From NCBI RefSeq assembly GCF_005503625.1, contig NZ_SCMX01000017.1, positions 38,342 to 102,341 of the forward strand: DNA of 64,000 nt, in the 5' to 3' direction. Both the position numbers and the translations under genes were made by a program. Positions 52,511-61,064 of the stretch are shown one piece after another. This stretch comes from Cupriavidus sp. 2SB (GTDB lineage: Bacteria > Pseudomonadota > Gammaproteobacteria > Burkholderiales > Burkholderiaceae). Every line of letters starts with the position of its first letter. Position 1 is the stretch's first letter. The notes below the pieces were generated by a model. That model was given only the letters and a program-made list of their open reading frames with translations, was not told where the DNA came from and did not search any database.

Positions 52511-52767
52511 GGCCCGACGCCGATACTAATGCCGAATGACTGCTTGGGAAATCATATAAAGGTATGGTGGCCTGTTTGCCATGCGAAACGGCAATCCCTG
52601 GGCGCCCTGCACAAGGCCCGTGGCCGCATCCACGCCATCATGGCAGCGAGTTCTCCCCCTGAACCGTCGGGCCGTTGAACCGTCACCCCCCAAATCCTGG
52701 CGTCTGGCTGCGCACTTTTACGGTGCATCGCCACCCGCCAGCCGTGGATGCATCCCCAGGAGTCGCC

Positions 52768-53244
52768 ATGACCATCACTTCCCTCGACACCGATGCCGGC
52801 CTGGCCGTCACCGAGATTTCCGATCACCTGAACCAGTTGCTGGCCGATGTCTTTGCGCTGTACCTGAAGACCAAGAACTTCCACTGGCACATGTCCGGTC
52901 CGCATTTCCGGGACTACCACCTGATGCTGGACGAACAATCGGCGCAGATCTTCGCCATGACCGACGACGTGGCCGAGCGCGTGCGCAAGATCGGCGGCAC
53001 TACCCTGCGCTCCATCGGCAACATCGCTCGCCTGCAGCGGCTGCGCGATAACGACCAGGAAGCCGTCTCGGCCAAGGACATGCTGCGCGAACTGCACGCA
53101 GACAACCTCAAGCTGGTGGAAGCCATGCTCGACGCCCATGCTGTCTGCGACGACCACGCGGACGTGGCCACCGCCAGCCTGCTGGAGAACTGGATCGATG
53201 AAGCACAGCGCCGCGCGTGGTTCCTGGCGGAATCGGTGAAGTAA
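52768..53244 (+). CDS. dps: Dps-family ferritin-like DNA protection protein
   Basis: A 158-residue Dps. The ferroxidase-site helices are visible in NFHWHMSGPHFRDYHLMLDEQ (split near residues 38-58), with His and Asp/Glu ligands of the inter-subunit site. It forms a dodecamer that oxidises and stores iron and protects DNA in stationary phase (family knowledge). The start at MTITSLD has CAGGAG upstream. The extension to 52675 lacks support. A hairpin terminator follows. Confidence 0.92.
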   Translation: MTITSLDTDAGLAVTEISDHLNQLLADVFALYLKTKNFHWHMSGPHFRDYHLMLDEQSAQIFAMTDDVAERVRKIGGTTLRSIGNIARLQRLRDNDQEAVSAKDMLRELHADNLKLVEAMLDAHAVCDDHADVATASLLENWIDEAQRRAWFLAESVK

Positions 53245-53274
53245 GGCTGCACCGCGGCTGTATCGCTGCAAAAC

Positions 53275-53300
53275 ACCGCCCGCCCTGTCGCGGGCGGTTT
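53275..53300 (+). terminator. hairpin terminator after dps
   Basis: ACCGCCCGC / GCGGGCGGT stem with a six-base loop, followed by TTTGTCAATT, 30 bp past the dps stop. Confidence 0.7.
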
Positions 53301-53418
53301 GTCAATTGTACGAATCGATGTCTCGACCTGCCCCCTGGGCACGGCAGTATGATCGCCTTCACATCGCACCGGGCGCCGTGATTGGCTGGCGCCCGTCAAT
53401 CTGCCGTGAGAGCGCGCC

Positions 53419-54426
53419 ATGCACCTGGGGAAATCGTACTCAATACCCGAGTTCACGTTCTGGTCGAGGCGGAAGATCTACGCCGCGCTGGCCTGCGGGA
53501 CGCTGCCCGTCATCCTCTATCAGTTTTTCGAGGTGAAGTGGCTGTCGATCCCCACCGCCGTGGCAGTGCTGCTGGGAACGGCCACGTCGTTCATCGTGGG
53601 TTTCCGGAATGTGCAGACCTACACCCGCGCGCAGGATGCGCTGCAGGTCTGGACCGAGATCCTGAACGGCAGCCGGTGCCTGGGCGTCATGAGCCGGGAT
53701 TTCCTTGCGCATCCGGCGGCCCGGCGCGAATTGATGCTTCGCCACTGCGCATGGCTGACCGCGCTGCGCTACCAGCTCAGAGTGCCGAAGATCTGGGAGA
53801 ACGCGGGCAAGGTGTCCAACGTGGAGTACCAGCAGTACTACAGCATTCCGGAATGGGAAGTACCGCTCGACAAGGCACTCGCAAAGTATCTCCAGCCGGA
53901 GGAACTGGCCTCGATCGTGAACGCCGATCACAAGACCTCGCGGCTGCTGGGCAACCAGTCCGCCACCCTCAAGCGCCTGCTCGATGCCGGCGAGATCTCC
54001 AGTAGCTTCTACATGGAGCTGGGCGGATCGATCCGGGGCTTCTTCAACCAGCAGGGGCGGGCGGAGCGAATCAAGGACTATCCCTATCCGCGCCAGTACG
54101 CCATCGTCAACAAGATCTTTGTCCGCACGTTCTGCCTGCTTCTGCCATTCGGCATCCTGACGGAGTTCGAGAAGCTCAACGCCAGCGTGTCGGGCTTCAT
54201 GCATGGGCACATGATCTGGCTGGTGATTCCCTTCAGCGCGATGATCTCGTGGATGTACCTGGCCCTGGAGCAGGTGGGCGAGAGTACGGAGAATCCCTTC
54301 GAGGGCAATGCGAACGACGTGCCGATGGCGCAGATCTGCCGCAGGATCGAACGCGAACTCATGGACGTGCTGGGCGAGCCCTGTGATGCGCCGGAGCCGG
54401 AGGCGGCGCGGGGCGTCGTGCTCTGA
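53419..54426 (+). CDS. bestrophin-like membrane protein (UPF0187/YneE-type)
   Basis: A 335-residue inner-membrane protein with about four hydrophobic segments (roughly residues 22-62 and 220-265). The ENPFEGNANDVPM segment near the C terminus is the bestrophin signature. Bacterial bestrophins form pentameric ion channels (family knowledge). Single gene, convergent with the pilus cluster; no regulator near. Confidence 0.85.
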   Translation: MHLGKSYSIPEFTFWSRRKIYAALACGTLPVILYQFFEVKWLSIPTAVAVLLGTATSFIVGFRNVQTYTRAQDALQVWTEILNGSRCLGVMSRDFLAHPAARRELMLRHCAWLTALRYQLRVPKIWENAGKVSNVEYQQYYSIPEWEVPLDKALAKYLQPEELASIVNADHKTSRLLGNQSATLKRLLDAGEISSSFYMELGGSIRGFFNQQGRAERIKDYPYPRQYAIVNKIFVRTFCLLLPFGILTEFEKLNASVSGFMHGHMIWLVIPFSAMISWMYLALEQVGESTENPFEGNANDVPMAQICRRIERELMDVLGEPCDAPEPEAARGVVL

Positions 54427-54433
54427 CAGGCGG

Positions 54434-55465
54434 TCATTGATAGCTCATCGTGAACGTGGCCAGTGCGTTGACCGTGCCGGGCGTCACAGTGCCGGTGGAG
54501 ATGTAGCGCACGCGCAGCGCAATGTTGCTGGTGGTGCTCGATGGCCCGATCAGGATCTGGTTTACGGTGCCGGCCATGGGCGAGTCCGGCCCGAAACTGA
54601 TCGTTTCGCCGGTGGCACGGGTGATGCGCAATTGCACGTTCCGCGCGGTGGAGGCGGCTGTCAGCGTGAGCAGGTCGGTCTGGTTGCCAGGTGTGGTGGC
54701 GTCGGACAGCGTGAGATAGACCGTGGACCCCGCATCGCAGGTCAGGCCGATCTGGAATCCGGTTTCGCCAGCCGTGGCGCCCACGGGAGTCAGCATGGAC
54801 AGAACGACGGTTGGCAGCGTGACACCGATATTGGGCGTGGTGACCGTGCAGGACCTGGCTGTGACCTGAGAAGCCCCCATGCCGACTTGTGATAGCGGCG
54901 ACGATGAGGTGTTATAGGGTACGTTGTGGCTGATCATATTGAACATGACCGGAACGCTCACCGTGCCGCTCGTGGTCACCTGTCCGGTCTTGATCAACTG
55001 ATAGGTGAACGAGTAGTTGTTCGTGGTGGGGTTTGGCGAGGTGACGTTCGGTGCGAACGAATCCCACTGGCCGGAACTGATGTGTGACAGGACCTTGTTG
55101 CCGTAGTTCACGCTGATGACGCGTACGCCGATTCCGGGAAGGGAGGTCTGCCAGACGTCCGGGACAACGGACGATACCGACAAGAGCGGAAGGTACTGGA
55201 GATAGAAGCTGTTGCCTGTCACGAAGTCGTTGAATGGGCATCTCACCGTGGTGGTCGTGGAGACCACCTCGCTCAACGCGGTGCCCGATGGGGCATCCCG
55301 GGCAACGGTGATGGCGCTGAACGAGATGGTGGCGGGCGTGGTTGACATCGTGCATTGCGGAACCGACTGGCCATACGCGGCCGGTGCCATCGCCATGCTG
55401 ACCAGCCACAGCGCCGCGCGAGCGATTCTCCAGGCACGGTGAAAGGAAGCGAAGCGTTGGGTCAT
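54434..55465 (-). CDS. chaperone-usher pilus tip adhesin
   Basis: A 343-residue secreted protein with a signal peptide ending AAYGQ. It has a two-domain layout: an N-terminal adhesin-like domain (about 30-190) and a C-terminal pilin domain (about 200-343) starting TARSCTVTTPNIG and ending with the typical NALATFTMSYQ beta-strand. Cysteine pairs fit the pilin disulfide. The receptor is unknown. Last gene of the pilus cluster, 21 bp past the usher stop. Confidence 0.88.
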   Translation of the reverse strand: MTQRFASFHRAWRIARAALWLVSMAMAPAAYGQSVPQCTMSTTPATISFSAITVARDAPSGTALSEVVSTTTTVRCPFNDFVTGNSFYLQYLPLLSVSSVVPDVWQTSLPGIGVRVISVNYGNKVLSHISSGQWDSFAPNVTSPNPTTNNYSFTYQLIKTGQVTTSGTVSVPVMFNMISHNVPYNTSSSPLSQVGMGASQVTARSCTVTTPNIGVTLPTVVLSMLTPVGATAGETGFQIGLTCDAGSTVYLTLSDATTPGNQTDLLTLTAASTARNVQLRITRATGETISFGPDSPMAGTVNQILIGPSSTTSNIALRVRYISTGTVTPGTVNALATFTMSYQ

Positions 55466-55486
55466 GGCACGGGTCCTTCGTTCAGG

Positions 55487-58057
55487 TCAGGGAGTAGCCC
55501 GGCGCGGCGCACGGCCCGATACCGTGGCGTCAATCGGCTCGCAAGGCGCTTCCACGACAACATGGCGCTTGAGCACCGCATCGTGAGGTGGCAACTGATA
55601 AGGGATTCGGCACTGGTCCGTGCTGGGCGAACCCCAACGCACCGTGAGCGTGCCGCTGTCTTCCACGCCCCGTACGAAAATCCGGCCAGCCTGGCCGACA
55701 ATCCCGACGTCGTGGCCGGCCTCGTTCACCACGGCTGCGCCGAACGGCAGCGCCGACCCGTCCGGCGCGCGGCTTACCAGGATGGCCGTGCGGCCGCTCA
55801 GCGTCTCGAACTGGACGCGGACCACGGCATTGGCACGGGGCACCACCTGCCTGCTGGTGGCGCGGAACTCGATGTCGGCCGGCATGCCGCGTGGGTCGAT
55901 CTCGATGGCATTCAGCCCATATGGCACGAGGTATGGCACCACGGCATAGCCGAAGCGGTCCACCCGCACGCCCGGCATATTGAGTACGCGTGCGCCGCGT
56001 GCGGACTTGGCCTCGACCAGCGCCACGGTATCGGCAACGTAGTTCGCCAGCGTGACGCCACCGCTGTGCGCCACCAGGGCACCTTGCAAGCCCACCGAGA
56101 ACTGCGATGTATGCTCGCTGGCCGAGGCCGACCCGGATAACGTGGTGTAGGGGCTGCGGTACTGGATGTTGCCGCTACCGGTTGACGTGGCGCTGGAGCG
56201 GGTGCCGCCGATGCCGTAGCTGAGTGCGCTGTCCTCCAGCGCGGTGCCGGTGATCAGCAGTTGCTGCGAATCGCCGCTGGCGCGGTCGCTGGTGTAGCCG
56301 AACGACAGTGTCGGCATGCGCGGACTGCGGCCCAGCGGCACCGTAAAGCCAGCAAAGATCTGGGTGCCGAGCCGGCCGGTCGTACCATCGATCGTGCGCG
56401 AGACCGAGAAGTTGTAGGTGAAGGACACGCCCAGCATCCGTGCCACGTTGTTGTAGCCGATCTGGAACTGGTTCGCGGTGCCGTCGCGGTCCCAGTAGTC
56501 CAGCGAACTGCCCGTGAGGTAAAGGTTGCCCCATGGACCGGGAAGTTGCTGGTTCACCGTCACCTGGAACTGGGTGCGCCGGCGCAGCACGGTGGGTCCG
56601 TTTTCGCTGTCGGCGTAGGAACGGGCCAGGAAGGCATCCCTCATCTGCCAGAACCCGCTTGACGCGTAGCGATAGGCCGCCACCGTAAGGTTGGTGCGCG
56701 TGGATGGCACCACGTTGCTGTAGCTGACCCGATAGCTCTGGCCGGAGTTGGAGCCGGGACGGGGCACGTCGGCATGGGCCTGCGTGATGTCGAGCGCGAA
56801 GGCACCCATCGAAGTGTTCAGTGCCGCGCCCAGCAACGCCGCCTGATAGCTGTTGGCGTAGACCAGCCCGCCATAGCCGGTGACCAGGTTGGAGAGGCCA
56901 TACTGAAGGGTGGCCTGCATGAGCTTTTCGCTCTGCGTGACGCGCGTGTCGCGATAGTCGCCAGCCGTGAAGGAGTAGCGCGCACTGCCCGGCCGCAGCA
57001 GCTGCACCACCGATGCATAAGGCACCGTGAACGTGTGCGACGAACCGTCGGCTTCGGTCACGGTGACCAGCAGTTCGCCGCCATAGCCTGTGGCGTAGAG
57101 ATCGTCGATCTCGAACGGTCCGGGCGCCACGGTGGTTTCGCGCAGACGGATGCCATTCTGGGAGATCGACACGCGCGCGTTGCTGCGTGCCACACCGCGC
57201 ACCACCGGCGCGTAGCCTCGGCTGGAATCCGGCAGCATGCGGTCGTCAGTGGCGACGTTGAGGCCGCGAATCGAGTAGCTGTCGAAGATTGCCCCGTCGG
57301 TGAAGGCGTCGCCCAGCGTGAGCTGGCTGCGCCATGAGGGGATGTCGTGCTGCAGATACGTGGCGATGTTCTGGTAGTCGAAGCCACCCTGTCCGGCGGG
57401 CATCCAGGTCATCGAAGAGCGCTGCCGCAGGTGCCACGATCCCACGTTTACGCCGGCGTCGATACCCAGGAAGCTCGTCGTGGAAGCATTGGCGCCGGTG
57501 GTGTGATACGAGTTGAACGTGTAGCCCACCGTGGCCGACGGGATGCCCGCATCCCAGAACTCCGGTGGCACGTACCCTCGTGGCTGATGCTGCTGCAGGG
57601 CCTGGGGCACGCTCAGGTCCAGCCGCAGGTCACCCATGTTGAACGTCCAGGTCGCCTCCGTGGCAATGGCTGCCAACGACGCGCATGAGTCGGGTGTGGT
57701 GCCGGCCAGCACGGTGCGGCCTTGTGGCGATAGCGCTTCGAGGTCGAGTTTCATGCGCGTGGCCAGGGGCCGCGTGATGCAGGGCGCCACGTCGCCATCC
57801 GTAGCATCGAAACGCACCGCCTCGCGGCCGGACCACTCGCCGTTGACGAAGACATCGACGATGTAGTCGCCGGGGACGATGGCGTTGGCGCGCGAGAACG
57901 GCGTGATGTCGATCGGGTTGCCGCTGGACCGACGCAGCAGATCATCAAGGAACCGCACGTCCGGCTTGTCCTGCGCCTGTACCGTGGCGGCCTGCAGCAG
58001 GGAGGCAACGGCCCACCAGAGCGGGCTACGGCGACACCGCTTGTCCATGCTCGCCAT
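55487..58057 (-). CDS. outer-membrane fimbrial usher (FimD/PapC family)
   Basis: An 856-residue usher. A signal peptide ends ATVQA before QDKP, then an N-terminal chaperone-binding domain leads to a 24-stranded beta-barrel and plug with repeated Y/F-rich strands and a PapC-type C-terminal domain. Repeats such as SRGYAPVVRGVARSNARVSI and PGPFEIDDL are family motifs. The start at MASMDKR is four bases after the chaperone stop. It secretes and assembles pilins delivered by the chaperone. Confidence 0.92.
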   Translation of the reverse strand: MASMDKRCRRSPLWWAVASLLQAATVQAQDKPDVRFLDDLLRRSSGNPIDITPFSRANAIVPGDYIVDVFVNGEWSGREAVRFDATDGDVAPCITRPLATRMKLDLEALSPQGRTVLAGTTPDSCASLAAIATEATWTFNMGDLRLDLSVPQALQQHQPRGYVPPEFWDAGIPSATVGYTFNSYHTTGANASTTSFLGIDAGVNVGSWHLRQRSSMTWMPAGQGGFDYQNIATYLQHDIPSWRSQLTLGDAFTDGAIFDSYSIRGLNVATDDRMLPDSSRGYAPVVRGVARSNARVSISQNGIRLRETTVAPGPFEIDDLYATGYGGELLVTVTEADGSSHTFTVPYASVVQLLRPGSARYSFTAGDYRDTRVTQSEKLMQATLQYGLSNLVTGYGGLVYANSYQAALLGAALNTSMGAFALDITQAHADVPRPGSNSGQSYRVSYSNVVPSTRTNLTVAAYRYASSGFWQMRDAFLARSYADSENGPTVLRRRTQFQVTVNQQLPGPWGNLYLTGSSLDYWDRDGTANQFQIGYNNVARMLGVSFTYNFSVSRTIDGTTGRLGTQIFAGFTVPLGRSPRMPTLSFGYTSDRASGDSQQLLITGTALEDSALSYGIGGTRSSATSTGSGNIQYRSPYTTLSGSASASEHTSQFSVGLQGALVAHSGGVTLANYVADTVALVEAKSARGARVLNMPGVRVDRFGYAVVPYLVPYGLNAIEIDPRGMPADIEFRATSRQVVPRANAVVRVQFETLSGRTAILVSRAPDGSALPFGAAVVNEAGHDVGIVGQAGRIFVRGVEDSGTLTVRWGSPSTDQCRIPYQLPPHDAVLKRHVVVEAPCEPIDATVSGRAPRRATP

Positions 58058-58061
58058 GGCG

Positions 58062-58830
58062 TCATCGTCCGGAATTGACAGCCTTGTCCATGGACCCTTC
58101 CGTGGCACCTCCATAGTCGTTGATAAAGCTGAACTCGACACGCTCCGGCGTGGCGGCGGGCACCGTGGCGGGCTTGCCGATATCAAGTTCCAGCGTGCCG
58201 CCCGGGGCGATCATTCCGCCACCGCTGTTGGCGAACGACTCGCCGCCCGCCGTGGCCTTCACGCTGCCGAACGTGATGTGATAGGGCGTGGGGTTACTGC
58301 CCTCCAGTGCATAGCCGTCGTCTTTCCGACGAAAGCTCCACGTCACGCTTTGTGCCGCCGCGGCGGCGCCATTGGCATCGAGCGATGCCGGGCGGTAGAA
58401 GAGCTTGATACGGGTGCGGAACGCGAAATTCAGAGAGTTGCGTGGCGCATCGTCAGAGGCGACCACGGACGGAACCTCAAGGACATTGACCCAGTAAAGC
58501 GTTTCGCGGCCAGTCGGGGGGGGGGTCTCCTGCAAGAATGATCCGCATGGTTTGTCCGTCGCCGGGATTGACGCGGAACAGCGGCGGAGTGAGCAGGAAC
58601 GGAACGGCTGCGTCGTCGGGAGGCGCGTCGGGGTTGCCCGCATCGATCCAGGCCTGCACGAGCGACGGCGTGGTGCCGTCGTTCGTCGCCCGCAACGACA
58701 CCTCGCGCTGGGGCTCCTGGTAGATGACGCGCGTGCCGTTGAGTACCACCGACGCGAAGGCCGGCGAGATGCCGGCCCACAGCAACAATGCCACCGCCGT
58801 GGCACGACAAGCGGTTTGAAAATTCGGCAT
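58062..58830 (-). pseudogene. fimbrial chaperone with frameshift at a C10 tract
   Basis: The coding frame starts at MPNFQTACRATAV (58830) with signal peptide ending AFAS, and reads the FimC/PapD N-terminal domain up to the ten-cytosine run (58516-58525). Beyond the run this frame ends at 58477. A +1-shifted frame continues as LYWVNVLEVP, the conserved chaperone motif, through the second domain to 58062. With nine cytosines the product is one 255-residue chaperone (PPPTGRETLYWVN across the join). So the gene is either phase-off, broken, or carries a homopolymer sequencing error. Located between pilin and usher genes in the usual order. Confidence 0.9.
58516..58525. repeat. homopolymer run of ten G (C on coding strand)
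   Basis: Run of ten identical bases inside the chaperone gene. It is the site of the frameshift. A change by one base restores the frame. Confidence 0.95.
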
Positions 58831-58907
58831 GGATGCTCCGCAGGCAGTGGTTGAACATACGGAGAGCCCGCCAGGGGCTCTCCCTCACGCAACCGGCGGG
58901 CAGCCGG

Positions 58908-59459
58908 TCAGGGGTACACGACGGAATAGACAACAGAGGTCGATACGTTGCCGGACGTCACGGTGCCCGTTGCCACATACTCGGCGCTGTAGTTCAACGT
59001 GGCAGCACCCGAGGCCAGTGCAACCTGTTGCGAGTTCTGCGAGCCGGCAGCCGCGCCGAGCGTAATCGCCGACATATCCGCGTTGCGCAGCGCGATCTGG
59101 ACGTTACCGGCCGGCGTGCTGGAGGCACCGTTGATCAGCCGTCCCGTGGCCGCGTCGATGGTGGCGCCCGGTTCGAAATAGACCGCGGCATTGCCCGTGG
59201 CGGTGGAACAGCCCGACAGGCGGATGCTGAAGGGCGTGCGGCCGGCAGCGGTGCCTGTCCCGCTCAGTGCGGAAGTCGATACAGCCGGCAACGTCACGGT
59301 GAAGCTGCTGGAAGTGCCACCGTTACCGCCGATCGTGCAGGTCTGCGACGATACGCGGCCAGTGAAGGTGATGGTGCCGTCCGAGGCAAAAGCGGCACCC
59401 GGCAGCACAGCGGCGGCGACAAGAAGGCCAGCTATCAGGGTTTGGCGAATGGTTTTCAT
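58908..59459 (-). CDS. major fimbrial subunit (type 1 pilin)
   Basis: A 183-residue pilin with a signal peptide ending AAFAS before DGTITFTGRV. The pilin fold has a Cys pair, an N-terminal donor-strand sequence, and a C-terminal VVYSVVYP beta-strand. GAGAGAAG lies before the ATG. First gene of the cluster, with 616 bp of AT-rich DNA upstream that must hold the pilus promoter. Confidence 0.92.
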   Translation of the reverse strand: MKTIRQTLIAGLLVAAAVLPGAAFASDGTITFTGRVSSQTCTIGGNGGTSSSFTVTLPAVSTSALSGTGTAAGRTPFSIRLSGCSTATGNAAVYFEPGATIDAATGRLINGASSTPAGNVQIALRNADMSAITLGAAAGSQNSQQVALASGAATLNYSAEYVATGTVTSGNVSTSVVYSVVYP

Positions 59460-60075
59460 TTTGACTTCTCTCTATATCTAGTGAATGAAGCCGCCGTAAT
59501 GACGGGGGCGCTCAGGCTGATTGGAATATTGCGTGGGTGGTAATCGCCGCGCGACCTTGAATCAACCTGTAACGCCTGAAGTCTATGAATGGATGGACGC
59601 CCGTTTAATAGCTGATTTACTAGTTTTTGAAATCGGGAAATGTGCGCTGCGCAGGACTGTGACAATGGCCGTGTTTGTCCCGCCCTCCCGGCGCACGACG
59701 GGAAGGGGCGAAATAGTCGTTTCTTGAAAAGCAGTGTGGTGCAAACGGCAGTGTCTCGCATCGCCCGAACGGGTGTAATGACGGGGATATTATGTTTACG
59801 GTGCCGTGCAGATATTGAGGATGTCTGTTTCTTGTCTTGGAAAGACAGACTGTTATTATTTTGCTCTTATTCTGATTTGATTAAATCTGAGTTCTGTCCC
59901 TGCTCGTAAATAAAAAGGATGAAGGCAGGGCGAAGTAGAACTGGGAGGCAAGCGGAGGGGCGAGGGGAGGGCTGGCGGTTCAGGACACGATAGCCGCGAT
60001 TTGAACTGCCATGCCCTCACCCCCAACCCCTCTCCCATTCCATGGGAGAGGGGAGAAACAGGGAGTAAGCAGAAT
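59460..60075. other. 616-bp intergenic region between pilin and cioB genes
   Basis: It has low GC in parts (around 59560-59650 and 59800-59900) and no credible protein gene. It contains the pilus promoter, a 12-bp direct repeat GTAATGACGGGG at 59496-59507 and 59775-59786, a GTCTGT...AGACAGAC hairpin near 59822-59850 followed by a T-rich stretch, and repeat copy E at its right end. Confidence 0.6.
59953..60055. repeat. palindromic intergenic repeat, degenerate copy E
   Basis: The right stem-loop (CCCCTCTCCCAT / ATGGGAGAGGGG) is intact. The middle keeps GGCGGTTC and GACACGA and the left stem is degraded. It lies 20 bp past the cioB stop, on the downstream side of the operon. Confidence 0.7.
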
Positions 60076-61047
60076 TCAAGCCGCCACCTTCCCCCGGAAC
60101 ACGTGGTACTGGTACAGGTTGTACCCCAGCATCACCGGCAACATCAGGCCGATACCGATCAGCATGAACACCAGCGTGCGGTCGTCGGAGGCAGCGGCCA
60201 TCAAGGACAGCTTGCCGGGCACGACATCGGGGAACAGGCTGATGGCCAGCCCGCCGAACGACACCAGGAACAGCAGCACGGTGGCGCGGAACGGCGCACG
60301 GCGGCTGCCGGTCCAGGTTGTTGCCGCGATCCACGCCACGGCGCCTGCGGCGATCACACCCAGCGCCAGCAGGACGGCCAGCACGCCATGCTCGTGCCAG
60401 CGCTCGGTGCCGATCAGGCTCAGGCGCAGCGTGGCAAAGGACAGGACCAGCGCGCTGACCACGGTGACCGGCAGCATCAGCAGCGTCCAGTTGCGCGCGG
60501 CGTTCTCCACCGGATACGGTGTCTTCTTGATCAGGTAGGTCGCGCCCAGCAGCGCATAGCCTGCCGCCACGCCGATCGCGGCGAAGAGCGTGAAGACGGC
60601 GTTCCACGCCCCTGGGTTCAGGCCGGTGATGACGCGGCCCAGGATCACCCCTTGCGACACGGCTGCAACGAGGCTGCCGAGTCCGAAGACGCGATCCCAC
60701 AGCACGTTGCGCTCTGCGGCGTGACGGAACTCGATGGCCGCGCCGCGCATGATCAGCCCGGCGATCAACGCCATCAGCGGTACATACAGGTGGGGCAGCA
60801 ACAGCGCGTAGGCTGCGGGAAACGCGCCGAACAGGCCGCCGCCGAGCACCACGAGCCAGGTTTCGTTGGCATCCCAGACGTGGGCGATCGATCCGATCAT
60901 CGCGTCGCGCGCACTGCGTTCCGGCGCGAACAGGCTCAGGATGCCGATGCCCAGGTCGAAGCCATCGGTGACAACGTAGCACGCCAGCATCAGGCCGAGA
61001 ATGCCGAACCACAGCGTGACAAGCAGGGTATGGGGAGAGGTTTCCAT
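60076..61047 (-). CDS. cydB: cytochrome bd-type ubiquinol oxidase subunit II (CIO type)
   Basis: A 323-residue inner-membrane subunit with about eight to nine hydrophobic helices. It has the LACYVVTDGFDLGIG opening motif of CydB/CioB and WDANETWLVVLGGGLFGAFP in helix II. It lies 17 bp downstream of subunit I and forms the oxidase with it. Length is near the short CioB end of the family. Confidence 0.93.
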   Translation of the reverse strand: METSPHTLLVTLWFGILGLMLACYVVTDGFDLGIGILSLFAPERSARDAMIGSIAHVWDANETWLVVLGGGLFGAFPAAYALLLPHLYVPLMALIAGLIMRGAAIEFRHAAERNVLWDRVFGLGSLVAAVSQGVILGRVITGLNPGAWNAVFTLFAAIGVAAGYALLGATYLIKKTPYPVENAARNWTLLMLPVTVVSALVLSFATLRLSLIGTERWHEHGVLAVLLALGVIAAGAVAWIAATTWTGSRRAPFRATVLLFLVSFGGLAISLFPDVVPGKLSLMAAASDDRTLVFMLIGIGLMLPVMLGYNLYQYHVFRGKVAA

Positions 61048-61064
61048 GGTCTTTGCCTCGGATA

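Noticed and set aside
58062..58892. 276-codon frame taken as an intact chaperone starting at 58892
   Set aside because: Its first part lacks a signal peptide and chaperone motifs. The true N-terminal half is in the other frame from 58830, so the frame is only the 3' half of a frameshifted gene.
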